A DNA stretch of 64,000 nt from Massiliimalia timonensis (GTDB lineage Bacteria; Bacillota; Clostridia; Oscillospirales; Ruminococcaceae): NCBI RefSeq assembly GCF_900186585.1, contig NZ_FYDD01000003.1:868001-932000 (forward strand), in the 5' to 3' direction. Each line of letters opens with the position of its first letter. Within the stretch, counting starts at the first letter, position 1. The notes beneath the pieces are model-generated. The model had not been told where the DNA came from. It did no database searches and saw only the letters and a list, made by a program, of their open reading frames with translations. Position numbers and translations under genes: made by a program. This document shows positions 26,269 through 35,265 of the stretch, in pieces.

Positions 26269-26715
26269 TTAAAAATATACGCCGCTGTTTTCCAGCTCGT
26301 CCAACAGATCGCCCATAATATCTACATTATACGGAGTAATAATAAAGGTGCTGTTTGCAACGCGTTTGATCTGTCCGTTATTTGCGTAAGCCACACCGCT
26401 TAAAAAGTCTACCAGTCTTCTGGCCAGTTCCTTGCTGGCAGATTCCAGATTTAAAACAACAGTGCGTTTGTTATTCAGATGGTCTGCGATTCCGCTTGCA
26501 TCTTCAAAGTGTTCCGGCTTTACCAAAACAACCTGAAGCTGTGTCGTTGCGTGGATATTGACCACCTTGTTCTTTTTTGTAGAAACTGTCATTTCTTCAT
26601 AGTCGTAATCTTTTTTAGATTCCGGAGCACTGGAATTCAAAATGTCCATTTCATCTTCAAATTCTTCGTCTTCCGGCGGGACAAATATGTCTCTGATCTT
26701 ATTTACAATGCTCAT
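26269..26715 (-). CDS. sepF: Cell division protein SepF
   Basis: Membrane-tethered FtsZ-binding protein that arranges FtsZ filaments at the septum. The 148-residue product has an acidic, variable N-terminal half and the C-terminal SepF core: VVLVKPEHFEDASGIADHL, KRTVVLNLESASKELARRLVDFLSG split about 85-110, and TFIITPYNVDI near 125-136. It is 21 bases after ylmE, in the standard ylmE-sepF-ylmH-divIVA order. Confidence 0.95.
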   Translation of the reverse strand: MSIVNKIRDIFVPPEDEEFEDEMDILNSSAPESKKDYDYEEMTVSTKKNKVVNIHATTQLQVVLVKPEHFEDASGIADHLNNKRTVVLNLESASKELARRLVDFLSGVAYANNGQIKRVANSTFIITPYNVDIMGDLLDELENSGVYF

Positions 26716-26736
26716 AAGTTTAAACCTCCAGCAATT

Positions 26737-27456
26737 TTAATTCTGATAGTTTCTATGTCCAAACAGCACAGTACCCAAACGGACAATATTCGACCCGTAC
26801 TGAATAGCCTGTTCAAAGTCCGCAGACATCCCCATGGACAATACACTCATATCTATATTATCTAATTTTTTCCCTTTAATGTCAACAAATAATTTCTGGA
26901 TATTGTAAAAAAATTTCTCAGATTCCCCCTTTGGAGGGATACACATCAATCCTTTTATGGAAATATTGGATAGTTTCGACAATTTTTCCAGATTTTCCAC
27001 CAAATTATTTGGCTCAAATCCGCTCTTGCTTTCCTCATTTCCAATATTTACTTCCAGCAAAACCGGCATTTTTTTCTGTTTTTTCCCCATGATCCGGTCG
27101 ATCTCTTCCGCCAGTTTATAAGAGGACACCGATTCGATCATTGTAACCGTATCTGCCAGGTACTTTACTTTATTCGTCTGAAGATGGCCGATAAAGTGAA
27201 CTTCTGCTTTTCTTAAATCATAAGACTCCCGCTTAGACTGAAATTCCTGTACCCGGTTTTCGCCCAGCAAGTCTATCCCTTCCTGAATCGCCACATTCAC
27301 TAACTCGGCGGGAACGGTCTTGGTAACCGCCATTACCCGAACCTCCTGAGGGGATCTGCCTGATTTTATAAATGCTTCCCCCAACCGGCTGCGGATCCGT
27401 TTGATGTTTTCCCGGATTTCTTCCGGGCTACATTGGTTTCCCATCATATAACTCAT
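26737..27456 (-). CDS. ylmE: PLP homeostasis protein, YggS/YlmE family
   Basis: PLP-binding alanine-racemase-fold protein of 239 residues, thought to buffer pyridoxal phosphate; in Gram-positives it is encoded in the division cluster. Visible marks are MAVTKTVPAELV (with the PLP lysine), HFIGHLQTNKVKYL, VNIGNEESKSGF and SMGMSADFEQAIQYGSNIVRLG. The start is uncertain: ATG at 27456 with GAAGGA four bases upstream, or ATGs at 27447/27444. All overlap the end of the HlyD-like gene, so it is translationally coupled to it. Confidence 0.93.
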   Translation of the reverse strand: MSYMMGNQCSPEEIRENIKRIRSRLGEAFIKSGRSPQEVRVMAVTKTVPAELVNVAIQEGIDLLGENRVQEFQSKRESYDLRKAEVHFIGHLQTNKVKYLADTVTMIESVSSYKLAEEIDRIMGKKQKKMPVLLEVNIGNEESKSGFEPNNLVENLEKLSKLSNISIKGLMCIPPKGESEKFFYNIQKLFVDIKGKKLDNIDMSVLSMGMSADFEQAIQYGSNIVRLGTVLFGHRNYQN

Positions 27457-28639
27457 CTTTTCCTTCAATAATGACTTCGTCATATAACTGTAAAAATCCG
27501 TCTTCATCGGACATTTTACTGATTACATAATCATCTGTGCTGTAAACGATATCGATCTTCCGAAAGCGGACCACCCGGCCTGAATTGATGTAAACGCCAG
27601 TTTGTCCGTCTTTCATCCGCACAGCCTCCCGGTCAACCCGCAGACCCTTTCCGCTGCCAAAATAAATGACCGGTTTTTCCTTGCGCAGATCAATAATATC
27701 TTCATTCATAATACTGCTGCTCAGCAGGACCGAACTAGTTTCTTCCTCTAGGTTTTTGTTGATCTTTTCCACCTTTGCCTCGATCCTATTGGAGCTACCG
27801 CCAGAAAAAACAAGAGAAACCTTTTGTCCTTCCTTCAGCTTTTCCAAATCCTTTGTTTTCACTAAAGCAGCAAATTTCCAATCGGTGGATGCAACCATCT
27901 TCCCAACCGCATTTTGAGGCGCAAAACCAGCTTTTGTGTTTTCCAGCAGATCGGTGATCGCATCAACAGAAAGCTCGTCCAAAGATTCTGGAGTGATCAC
28001 CCCTTCATATCCGTCCAGAGCGCTGGTAAAATACCCTGCGATCGGTGCCTTGACCGTTTCCCCCTCCGGGACCTCCAAAGCTTTGCGCTCGGTCTGCAAG
28101 GAGGAAAGCTCCTCCCCAAAATTAAGCTCTGGAGCCAGCGCTTTTTCCTGTTTCAAAAGCTGTTTTAAAAATTCACTGGAACGGTCGGAAAGCTCCGAAT
28201 ATTGACCCTGACTAATCAGATACACCAAATCGGACTGCTCACGCTCTACTGCCGAATGGATGCTTTGCAGATCCGTACCGGAACTGTTGGTAAGCGTCTG
28301 CAATTCCTGTAAAACAGAAATCTTTTCATCAAGCTGTTTGGCATACAAATTTTTGGAAACATCCGCCTCCGATTGGTAAATGGTCCCCACCACTGAACCT
28401 TCCACAACTTTTTTTGCATTGTGGTATTCATACTGGATCACCCCATCGTGCTCTTTGCTGATCACTTCCTCATTTTTCAAGAGGACCCCCTCCAGCTCCA
28501 CCTCATCGACATACTGGTATACTTCTGTCACCTCGGTTTGATAAGGGGTATAAAAAAAGTGATAGATCTGATAGCCAAAATAGATCAATGCGAAAACAGC
28601 AAGGATCAGGGCAACTACCCTTGTCAATTTATTGCTCAT
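27428..28639 (-). CDS. HlyD-like membrane-anchored protein of the sepF cluster
   Basis: A 403-residue protein with a single N-terminal membrane anchor (about 7-30) and a large outside part. It has a coiled-coil hairpin (about 95-190) flanked by lipoyl/barrel-sandwich-like halves (EGSVVGTIYQ before; VKAPIAGYF after), and a C-terminal beta-barrel region (GQTGVYINSGRVVRFRKI). This is the layout of HlyD/membrane-fusion adaptors, but no partner transporter is nearby. Similar proteins occur in Clostridia next to sepF; a role in division-site envelope work is inferred from context. Confidence 0.75.
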   Translation of the reverse strand: MSNKLTRVVALILAVFALIYFGYQIYHFFYTPYQTEVTEVYQYVDEVELEGVLLKNEEVISKEHDGVIQYEYHNAKKVVEGSVVGTIYQSEADVSKNLYAKQLDEKISVLQELQTLTNSSGTDLQSIHSAVEREQSDLVYLISQGQYSELSDRSSEFLKQLLKQEKALAPELNFGEELSSLQTERKALEVPEGETVKAPIAGYFTSALDGYEGVITPESLDELSVDAITDLLENTKAGFAPQNAVGKMVASTDWKFAALVKTKDLEKLKEGQKVSLVFSGGSSNRIEAKVEKINKNLEEETSSVLLSSSIMNEDIIDLRKEKPVIYFGSGKGLRVDREAVRMKDGQTGVYINSGRVVRFRKIDIVYSTDDYVISKMSDEDGFLQLYDEVIIEGKDELYDGKPM

Positions 28640-28651
28640 GAATCAGCGTTC

Positions 28652-28891
28652 CTATTCTTCGTTATTCTGTTCCGCATCTAAAATCGAAATTGGGCGGGAA
28701 GGTACGACGGTGGACATCGCATGCTTATACACCAGATTCTGGCGGCCGTCACAGTCCAAAATCACAATATAGCTGTCAAACCCTTTTACGATCCCCCGAA
28801 ACTGAAATCCATTCGTCAAGAAGATCGTCACAGGTACTTTTTCTTTCCGGGCCTGATTTAAAAATACATCTTGTAAATTTAAGTTCTTCAT
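28652..28891 (-). CDS. hfq: RNA chaperone Hfq
   Basis: Sm-like hexameric RNA-binding protein that pairs small RNAs with mRNAs. The 79-residue product has Sm1 ([20 protein letters not shown] followed by LTNGFQFRG) and the Sm2 motif [14 protein letters not shown], in which AMST replaces the usual AIST. The ATG at 28891 is chosen by the family start; its ribosome site is weak. A TATAAT box on the minus strand at 28944-28949 could give it its own promoter. It follows miaA, the same order as in many bacteria. Confidence 0.95.
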   Translation of the reverse strand: MKNLNLQDVFLNQARKEKVPVTIFLTNGFQFRGIVKGFDSYIVILDCDGRQNLVYKHAMSTVVPSRPISILDAEQNNEE

Positions 28892-28977
28892 TTGATACCG
28901 CAAGGGAACCATTCCCGTTGCTCAGACCACCTTTCTTTTAAAAATTATACCTATAGTATTCATTTTTCCTTATTCTA

Positions 28978-29919
28978 TCACAGATTGAAAAAAGATTCTA
29001 CATATTTTTGAGAATTTTTTATAACATCCTCAAATGTACCGCATTCATCAATATAAACCCAATGGATTTGGGGATTCCGCCGAAACCAAGTCAGCTGCCG
29101 CTTGGCATAGCGCCGGGATTCCTGCTTGATCTTCCCGATACATTCGTCCAGCGAAGCCGCTCCGTCAAAATAAGGCTTTAATTCCTTGTACCCGATGGCA
29201 TTCCAAGCTGTTTTTAAATGTTTGGAGAAAAGAACCTTTCTGGCCTCTTCTAAAAGTCCGGCCTTCATCATCAAATCGACCCGAAGGTCGATCCGGTCAT
29301 ACAAAAACTGCCGGTCCGTGGCGTTCAGACCGATCATGCAGGTTTCGTAGGGGGAAGGTTCCCGCCGGCTTTCTTCCTTATGCTGGGTCAGGGTCTTCCC
29401 GGTAAGCCGGTAAACCTCGACCGCCCGCACCAATCGCACAAAGTTATGCGGATGGATCTGTTCCGCTGCCTGCGGGTCGATCCGGCAAAGGGACTCGTAA
29501 AGTTCCTTCCCTTGATCTTTTTTCGCCTGCCGGTAAAGCTCTTCCCGCAGCCGAGGGTCCTCCGGCTGTTCCGAAAAGGTCACATGCTGGACCACCGAGT
29601 CGATATAAAGCCCGGTCCCGCCAGCTAAAATCGGCAGATGTCCCCTCCCGTGTATCTCACGGATCTTTTCCCTTGCCAAAGAAACATAATCAGAAACAGA
29701 AAACGCCTCTTCCGGATCCAGACAGTCGATCAAATGGTGGGGGATCCCCGCCATCTCCTCCACTGTCGGCTTTGCCGTCGCAATATTCATTGTCCGGTAG
29801 ATCTGCATGCTGTCGGCGGAAATGATCTCTCCCGAAAAACGCTTTGCCAGTTCTACCGCCAGCCGGGTCTTCCCGGAAGCAGTGGGACCTACCAACGCCA
29901 AAAGCTTTATTTTCTGCAT
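28978..29919 (-). CDS. miaA: tRNA dimethylallyltransferase
   Basis: Transfers dimethylallyl to A37 of tRNAs reading codons that begin with U. The 313-residue product has the P-loop GPTASGKT near residue 11, the SADSMQIYR recognition segment, AGGTGLYIDSVV and the C-terminal KQESRRYAKRQLTWFRR. It lies 21 bases after mutL and before hfq; the mutL-miaA-hfq order is widely conserved. Confidence 0.97.
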   Translation of the reverse strand: MQKIKLLALVGPTASGKTRLAVELAKRFSGEIISADSMQIYRTMNIATAKPTVEEMAGIPHHLIDCLDPEEAFSVSDYVSLAREKIREIHGRGHLPILAGGTGLYIDSVVQHVTFSEQPEDPRLREELYRQAKKDQGKELYESLCRIDPQAAEQIHPHNFVRLVRAVEVYRLTGKTLTQHKEESRREPSPYETCMIGLNATDRQFLYDRIDLRVDLMMKAGLLEEARKVLFSKHLKTAWNAIGYKELKPYFDGAASLDECIGKIKQESRRYAKRQLTWFRRNPQIHWVYIDECGTFEDVIKNSQKYVESFFNL

Positions 29920-29940
29920 CCGAATGTTCCTTTCCTCTGA

Positions 29941-31905
29941 TCAATTGTGACGCCCGAATTTTTTTTCGATCTCATATTTTGTCATGGTGATCCCTACAGG
30001 GCGTCCGTGTGGGCAATGACGGATCTTATGGTCAAAATACACCTGCTGCGCCAATTCCTGAAGTTCTTCCGGGGTGTTGTCCTCATTCGCTTTTATCGCC
30101 GCCCGGCAGGCCATAGAGTGCAGCAGATCGTCAAACACCTGCGGGGTCACATCTATTTTACAAAGTAAAATATTTTTTGCTAAGTCTTCCATGATCTCCC
30201 CTAAGGGATACCGGCTTAAAACGACCGGCGCTTCGGTCACCTGAAGCTTTCCGTCCCGCTGTGAAATATCAAAGCCCATTTGGCGCAATAAATCCCGGTG
30301 TGAGAGCAGCGCGTCCGTTTCCTCTGTGGAAAGCGCGGCGGGAACCGGTGCCAGCAAAAGCTGGGACTGCTTTAAATGGATTTGTTTTTTCAGCTTCTCA
30401 TATAAGATCCGCTCGTGCGCCGCATGCTTATCAAGCATAATGAACAGGTCTTCTGTTTCAAAGAGAATATAGGTCTTGAACACTTCTCCGATCATGCGGA
30501 TCACGGGCGTTTCTTGTTCCGGTTCCGGCTGAGGCGGCGCAGCTTCCGGAATGATGGTTTCCGGCTCCTGCTGCTCCTGTTTTTGAAAGTTTTCCCGTTT
30601 TAAAAAAGAAAATGCAGCTTCATCAAACACCTGCTTTGGGGCAGACTGCGGCGCCGGCGATACTGGAACGCTCCGCTTAGGAGCTTGAAAATCATATTCT
30701 TGTACCGGCTCCTGCACGGTCATTTGCGGTGCGGCGGGTGTCGCGGGATATTCCCGCACTTTCAGCTTACCGGGGGGCAGGGAGGTTTCTTTAACCGGAT
30801 CGGCCGGTTTTGGCGGCACGGAGGGCGATGCCGGGAACTGCGTTTGCCGCGTCGGTTTCTGATAAAAGGTGCTTAGCAGCTCCGGACGCTGGGATTTGGA
30901 CTGGGATTTTAGAATATCCTCCTGCTCCAGCGCGGATTTTACCGCAAAGTAAATCGCCTCGAACACTGGGCGTTCCTGTACAAAGCGGATCTCGATCTTT
31001 GCCGGGTGGACGTTTACATCGACCAGACTGTAATCGATTCCCAATTTTAATACACAGGCCGGGAATTTTCCCACCATGATCGAGTGCTTGTATCCTTCTT
31101 CCAGCGCGGCCATCCCCGTGCGGGTTTTCACATATCTGTCATTGACAAAAAAATGCTGCATGGAGCGGTTTGTCCGGGAGCAAGCCGGTTTTGTGATAAA
31201 CCCGCTTACCCTGATCCCATTGTGCTGATAATTCACCGGCAGCAGCCCTGCCGCAAAATCCTTTCCAAATACCGAATAGATCGCCGAACGCAGATCACGG
31301 TTGCCGGAAGTATGCAGAACCATTTTGTTTTCCTTGATCAGCTTCACCGACACTTCCGGGTGGGAAAGGGCGATCTTTTCCACGATTCCCTGAACCGCGT
31401 TCCCTTCAGAAAAGTCCTTTTTCAAAAACTTTAAGCGCGCCGGGACATTGTAAAATAAATCCCGCACGATGATCGTTGTGCCGTTGGGACAGCCCGCCTC
31501 TTCCAAAGTGCCATTCTCCCCGCCCTGGATCAGGTAACGGCTTCCCAGTTCCTGCCCGGCGGTCTTGGTGATCAGTTCCACCTTGGCGACCGCGCAGACA
31601 GAAGCAAGCGCCTCCCCGCGGAAGCCCAAGGTTGCAATATTCGTCAAATCATCTTCGGTGCGCACCTTACTGGTTGCATGGCGCAGAAATGCCGTCGGCA
31701 CATCCTCCCTTGCAATTCCGATCCCGTTGTCAGTGATCCGGATAAAACCGATCCCTCCCTGCTTGATCTCTACAGTCACGGCGCTTGCCTTCGCGTCGAT
31801 CGCGTTTTCCAGCAACTCCTTAACGATCGAAGCCGGGCGTTCAATCACCTCGCCCGCCGCGATCAGTTCGGAAACTGATTTATCCAGCACCTGTATTTTA
31901 GCCAT
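29941..31905 (-). CDS. mutL: DNA mismatch repair protein MutL (endonuclease type)
   Basis: ATPase and nicking endonuclease in mismatch repair, working with MutS. The 654-residue product has the GHKL N-terminus (SELIAAGEVIERPAS, DNGIGI, FRGEALASV), a Pro/Gln-rich linker (about 345-470), and a C-terminal endonuclease domain with LDKHAAHERILYEKL, equivalent to DQHAx2Ex4E, and CPHGRPVG. So nicking activity is expected, as in organisms lacking MutH. The ATG at 31905 has GAGGAGG upstream. It follows mutS by 20 bases. Confidence 0.97.
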   Translation of the reverse strand: MAKIQVLDKSVSELIAAGEVIERPASIVKELLENAIDAKASAVTVEIKQGGIGFIRITDNGIGIAREDVPTAFLRHATSKVRTEDDLTNIATLGFRGEALASVCAVAKVELITKTAGQELGSRYLIQGGENGTLEEAGCPNGTTIIVRDLFYNVPARLKFLKKDFSEGNAVQGIVEKIALSHPEVSVKLIKENKMVLHTSGNRDLRSAIYSVFGKDFAAGLLPVNYQHNGIRVSGFITKPACSRTNRSMQHFFVNDRYVKTRTGMAALEEGYKHSIMVGKFPACVLKLGIDYSLVDVNVHPAKIEIRFVQERPVFEAIYFAVKSALEQEDILKSQSKSQRPELLSTFYQKPTRQTQFPASPSVPPKPADPVKETSLPPGKLKVREYPATPAAPQMTVQEPVQEYDFQAPKRSVPVSPAPQSAPKQVFDEAAFSFLKRENFQKQEQQEPETIIPEAAPPQPEPEQETPVIRMIGEVFKTYILFETEDLFIMLDKHAAHERILYEKLKKQIHLKQSQLLLAPVPAALSTEETDALLSHRDLLRQMGFDISQRDGKLQVTEAPVVLSRYPLGEIMEDLAKNILLCKIDVTPQVFDDLLHSMACRAAIKANEDNTPEELQELAQQVYFDHKIRHCPHGRPVGITMTKYEIEKKFGRHN

Positions 31906-31925
31906 TGGTACGCACCTCCTCAAAT

Positions 31926-34523
31926 TTATTTGATCAGTTTCTTCCATTCATATAATAAACTCAATGCTTCCAGCGGTGTTAAGGCATCCACCTGAAGCTG
32001 TCTGAGCTTTTCCTCAATTTCGCTGGTGTAATTCATCAGAGTCATCTGGCTGTCCTGCGGGGCGGATTCCCGGATCACCCGCACGACCCCATTTTCCGAT
32101 TCCAGCTCCTTTAAGATCTCCTTGGCACGCTCTACCACCTTTTCCGGGATCCCGGCAAGCTTTGCCACCTCGATCCCAAAACTGTCGTCAGCGCCGCCCG
32201 GTACGATCTTGCGCAGGAAGGTGATGTCATCTCCCCGTTTTTTCACTGAGATATTATAATTTTTCACGCCCTCCAACTCGTCTTCCAAGGAGGTAAGCTC
32301 GTGGTAGTGGGTCGCGAATAGTGTTTTACACCGCAGTTTTTTGGCGTTCGTCATGTATTCCACCACAGCTTTGGCAATGCTCATCCCATCAAAAGTAGAG
32401 GTCCCCCTCCCGATCTCGTCCAGAATGACAAGGCTGTGGGGGGTCGCGTGCTTCAGGATATGCGCCACCTCGCTCATCTCCACCATAAAGGTAGACTGGC
32501 CGGCCGCCAAATCGTCCGACGCGCCGACGCGGGTAAAGATCCGGTCCACAATGCTCAGCTTCGCGCTGGAGGCCGGGACAAAACTGCCGATCTGCGCCAT
32601 GATCACTAAAATCGCTACCTGACGCATATAGGTGGATTTTCCCGCCATGTTCGGCCCGGTAATGATCGCCATGCGGTGATCCTTTTGGTCCAGATAGGTA
32701 TCGTTGGGCACAAACACGCTTCCGTCCAGCATTTGCTCTACCACCGGATGCCGCCCGTTTTTGATCTCTAGGCTCCCGTCCGGCACGATCTGCGGGCAAA
32801 CATAGTTGTTTTGTGCCGCCACGAACGCCAGCGAGCACAAAAAGTCCAGCTTGGAAACCGCGATCGCGGTCCGCTGGATCCCGTCCAGCCGAGAGGCGAT
32901 ATATTTTCGCACCTCATGGAAAATTTCATTTTCCAACGCCAATATCTTTTCACTGGCTGTCAAAACCTTGGTTTCCAGCTCTTTCAGTTCCTGCGTGATG
33001 TACCGCTCGCAGTTTGTTAGGGTCTGCTTGCGGATATAAGTATCAGGCACCATGTCAAGGTTGGAGTTTGTCACCTCGATGTAATAGCCGAATACCTTGT
33101 TGTATTTGACCTTCAATCCCTTGATCCCAGTCTTTTCCCGCTCCGATTCCTCTATTCCCTTGATGATCTCCTTCGCGTTGGTACAAAGACTGCGGTATTC
33201 GTCCAAATCAGAGTTAAAGCCAGGCTTAATGTATCCCCCATCCTTTAAGTTGAACGGAGGTTCCTCCACGATCGAATTGTCCACTAGGTTCGCAATATCC
33301 TCCATCAGGTCGATCTGCTCGTGGATGTCTTTGAGCATTTCACACTGGAACGAGGCGGTCAGCTCCTTGATCGCAGGGAGCCTGCCCGCGGTCGCGGCCA
33401 GAGAGCGCAGCTCCCTTGGATTTGCCGAACCGTAAACCACCCGGGTCATCAGCCGTTCCAGATCGTATACCCCGGAAAGCTGATCCTGCAGATCACTGCG
33501 CAGGATATCCTCTTCAAACAATTCCTTAACGGCGTTTTGGCGGCGGGTGATCTCCGCCAAATTGATCAGCGGCTGCTCCAAAGATTTCCGCATCAGGCGT
33601 TTCCCCATTGCGGTCTTTGTTTTGTCCAGCACCCACAGCAATGTCCCACGCTTTTCCTTAGTGCGGATCGTTTCCGTGATCTCCAGATTCCGGCGGGCGG
33701 TGATGTCAATATTCATATACTGCGTTTCGTTGTAAAAGTGAATTTGTGATAACCGCTTTGCCCCATCATGCTGGGTTTGGTTCAGGTATTGAATCAATCC
33801 CCCAAGTGCCAGAACAGCCAGCCCGTTTTCGGCAAGCCCCAGCTCCTCCGGGCCGGAAACCGCAAAGTGCTGTTTTACCACCGATTCCGATTCAGAAAGG
33901 TCGATCCCTTCCCTTTCGTAAAAGCTGCACACCGCATGCAGGCGGTTGGAAAGGAAATCCTTGATCTCCTTTGCCTTTAAAAAACTTTCATGGCACAGTA
34001 CTTCAGACGGCATAAACTTGGATAGTTCATTCAGCATATCGTTGTTCAGGTTGGTGCTGATCTGCTCGGTCAGATATACTTCCCCCGTGGAAATATCCGC
34101 AAAGCAAACCGCAAAGGCCTTTCCCTTTACATAGAAGCTGGCAATATAATTGTTCTTGGAATCCTCCAGCATGTCCCCTTCAATCAAGGTGCCCGGGGTA
34201 ATGACCCGGATGACATCCCGCTTCACCAGTCCTTTTGCCTGCGCGGGGTCTTCTGTCTGCTCACAGATCGCTACTTTATACCCCCTGTCGATCAGCCGTT
34301 TGATATAAGTTTCCGCGGCATGGTACGGGATCCCGCACATGGGCGCCCGCTCCGGCAGTCCGCAATCCTTCCCGGTCAGGGTCAGCTCCAGTTCTTTCGA
34401 GATATTTACCGCGTCGTCAAAAAACATTTCATAAAAATCGCCCAGCCGGAAAAAAAGCACATGGTCTTTGTGCGCCGCCTTGATATTTAAGTATTGTTGC
34501 ATCATCGGGGAAAGTTTCGACAT
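31926..34523 (-). CDS. mutS: DNA mismatch repair protein MutS
   Basis: Mismatch sensor ATPase. The 865-residue product has the N-terminal mismatch-binding motif GDFYEMFFDDA (the F-x-E wedge), the Walker A GPNMAGKSTYMRQ, the Walker B LVILDEIGRGTSTFDG and the following FATHYHELTSLE. The length is normal for MutS1. The ATG at 34523 follows GGAAGG by about 9 bases; the longer upstream reading lacks similarity. First gene of the mutS-mutL-miaA-hfq run. Confidence 0.98.
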   Translation of the reverse strand: MSKLSPMMQQYLNIKAAHKDHVLFFRLGDFYEMFFDDAVNISKELELTLTGKDCGLPERAPMCGIPYHAAETYIKRLIDRGYKVAICEQTEDPAQAKGLVKRDVIRVITPGTLIEGDMLEDSKNNYIASFYVKGKAFAVCFADISTGEVYLTEQISTNLNNDMLNELSKFMPSEVLCHESFLKAKEIKDFLSNRLHAVCSFYEREGIDLSESESVVKQHFAVSGPEELGLAENGLAVLALGGLIQYLNQTQHDGAKRLSQIHFYNETQYMNIDITARRNLEITETIRTKEKRGTLLWVLDKTKTAMGKRLMRKSLEQPLINLAEITRRQNAVKELFEEDILRSDLQDQLSGVYDLERLMTRVVYGSANPRELRSLAATAGRLPAIKELTASFQCEMLKDIHEQIDLMEDIANLVDNSIVEEPPFNLKDGGYIKPGFNSDLDEYRSLCTNAKEIIKGIEESEREKTGIKGLKVKYNKVFGYYIEVTNSNLDMVPDTYIRKQTLTNCERYITQELKELETKVLTASEKILALENEIFHEVRKYIASRLDGIQRTAIAVSKLDFLCSLAFVAAQNNYVCPQIVPDGSLEIKNGRHPVVEQMLDGSVFVPNDTYLDQKDHRMAIITGPNMAGKSTYMRQVAILVIMAQIGSFVPASSAKLSIVDRIFTRVGASDDLAAGQSTFMVEMSEVAHILKHATPHSLVILDEIGRGTSTFDGMSIAKAVVEYMTNAKKLRCKTLFATHYHELTSLEDELEGVKNYNISVKKRGDDITFLRKIVPGGADDSFGIEVAKLAGIPEKVVERAKEILKELESENGVVRVIRESAPQDSQMTLMNYTSEIEEKLRQLQVDALTPLEALSLLYEWKKLIK

Positions 34524-34582
34524 GTTTTTACGCCTTCCGTTCTTTTGAAATTCACTCAACATATAGTGCCAATATTTTATTT

Positions 34583-34611
34583 ATTCTACCATATTTTGCT
34601 CTTTTTTTCAA
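34583..34611 (-). promoter_or_regulatory. Promoter for mutS
   Basis: TTGAAA (34606-34611) and TAGAAT (34583-34588) on the minus strand, spaced 17 bp, about 60 bases before the mutS start. Confidence 0.7.
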
Positions 34612-34637
34612 GCAGATCCTTGCTTTCAAACAATGCG

Positions 34638-34673
34638 AAAACGCCTTTCCCCCGTGACAGGGAAAGGCGTTTT
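34638..34673. terminator. Terminator downstream of dut
   Basis: A 14-bp perfect stem AAAACGCCTTTCCC / GGGAAAGGCGTTTT with an 8-base loop, directly after the dut stop codon; T4 on the minus side. Confidence 0.85.
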
Positions 34674-35108
34674 CTATTTTCCGGTCGAGCCAAATCCGCC
34701 CTCGCCCCGCTGGGTCTGGGTCAATTCCTCTGCCTCTTCAAAAGTAACTTCTAAAAAAGGCGTCACTACCAGCTGCGCGATCCGCTCATTTGGTTCTACA
34801 GTAGCTGCTTCCTTACTATGATTATGTAGGAAAATCAAATATTCTCCCCGGTAATCGCTGTCGCATACCCCTACCTTATTGGCGGGGGCAAGTCCCTTTT
34901 TGGTAGCCAGCCCGCTTCTGGCATACACCAATCCCGCGTACCCTTTCGGGATCTCAATTGACAGGCCGGTAGTGATTTTCGCCGTTTCCCCCGGCAGGAT
35001 CGTAACAGGCCTTTCCAAACAGGCGTATAGATCATACCCCGCCGCCAGTTCGCTTCCGCGGGTTGGAACCGTTGCATTGGGGTTTAATTTTTTTAATCGG
35101 ATCTGCAT
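34674..35108 (-). CDS. dut: Deoxyuridine 5'-triphosphate nucleotidohydrolase
   Basis: Trimeric dUTPase that hydrolyses dUTP to dUMP, preventing uracil incorporation. The 144-residue product has all five motifs in order: AAGYDLYA, ARSGLATKKGL, NKVGVCDSDYRGE, NERIAQLVV and the C-terminal GEGGFGSTGK. The ATG at 35108 is preferred over the TTG one codon earlier; GGAAGG is just upstream. Divergent from the GntR-type regulator. Confidence 0.97.
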   Translation of the reverse strand: MQIRLKKLNPNATVPTRGSELAAGYDLYACLERPVTILPGETAKITTGLSIEIPKGYAGLVYARSGLATKKGLAPANKVGVCDSDYRGEYLIFLHNHSKEAATVEPNERIAQLVVTPFLEVTFEEAEELTQTQRGEGGFGSTGK

Positions 35109-35137
35109 CAATATCCTTCCTTTCTTTGCGATACTTT

Positions 35138-35166
35138 ATGATACAATGAAATCAAAAAAATTGCAA
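35138..35166 (-). promoter_or_regulatory. Promoter for dut
   Basis: TTGCAA (35161-35166) and TATCAT (35138-35143) on the minus strand with a 17-bp spacer. The -10 region reads TTGTATCAT, the same nine bases as the -10 region of the divergent regulator promoter. Confidence 0.65.
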
Positions 35167-35188
35167 GGCAAAAATTTTTAAAAACTAC

Positions 35189-35217
35189 TTGACAAAATTT
35201 TATTCCGATTGTATCAT
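35189..35217 (+). promoter_or_regulatory. Promoter for the GntR-ABC module
   Basis: TTGACA (35189-35194) and TATCAT (35212-35217), 17-bp spacer. The operator palindrome overlaps its -10 end and start site. Confidence 0.8.
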
Positions 35218-35247
35218 TGTATTATTCCAGTAGTACAATAATACAAT
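35216..35247. promoter_or_regulatory. Operator palindrome of the GntR regulator
   Basis: Perfect inverted repeat with 11-bp arms (ATTGTATTATT and AATAATACAAT) around a 10-bp spacer, sitting on the start site of the regulator promoter. Position and symmetry fit autorepression by a dimeric GntR/YtrA-type repressor; binding is inferred. Confidence 0.7.
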
Positions 35248-35265
35248 CGGAAGGAGGAAAACAGA

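Noticed and set aside
32389-32838. A 149-codon minus-strand frame in mutS
   Set aside because: It overlaps mutS in another frame on the same strand, with no family similarity.
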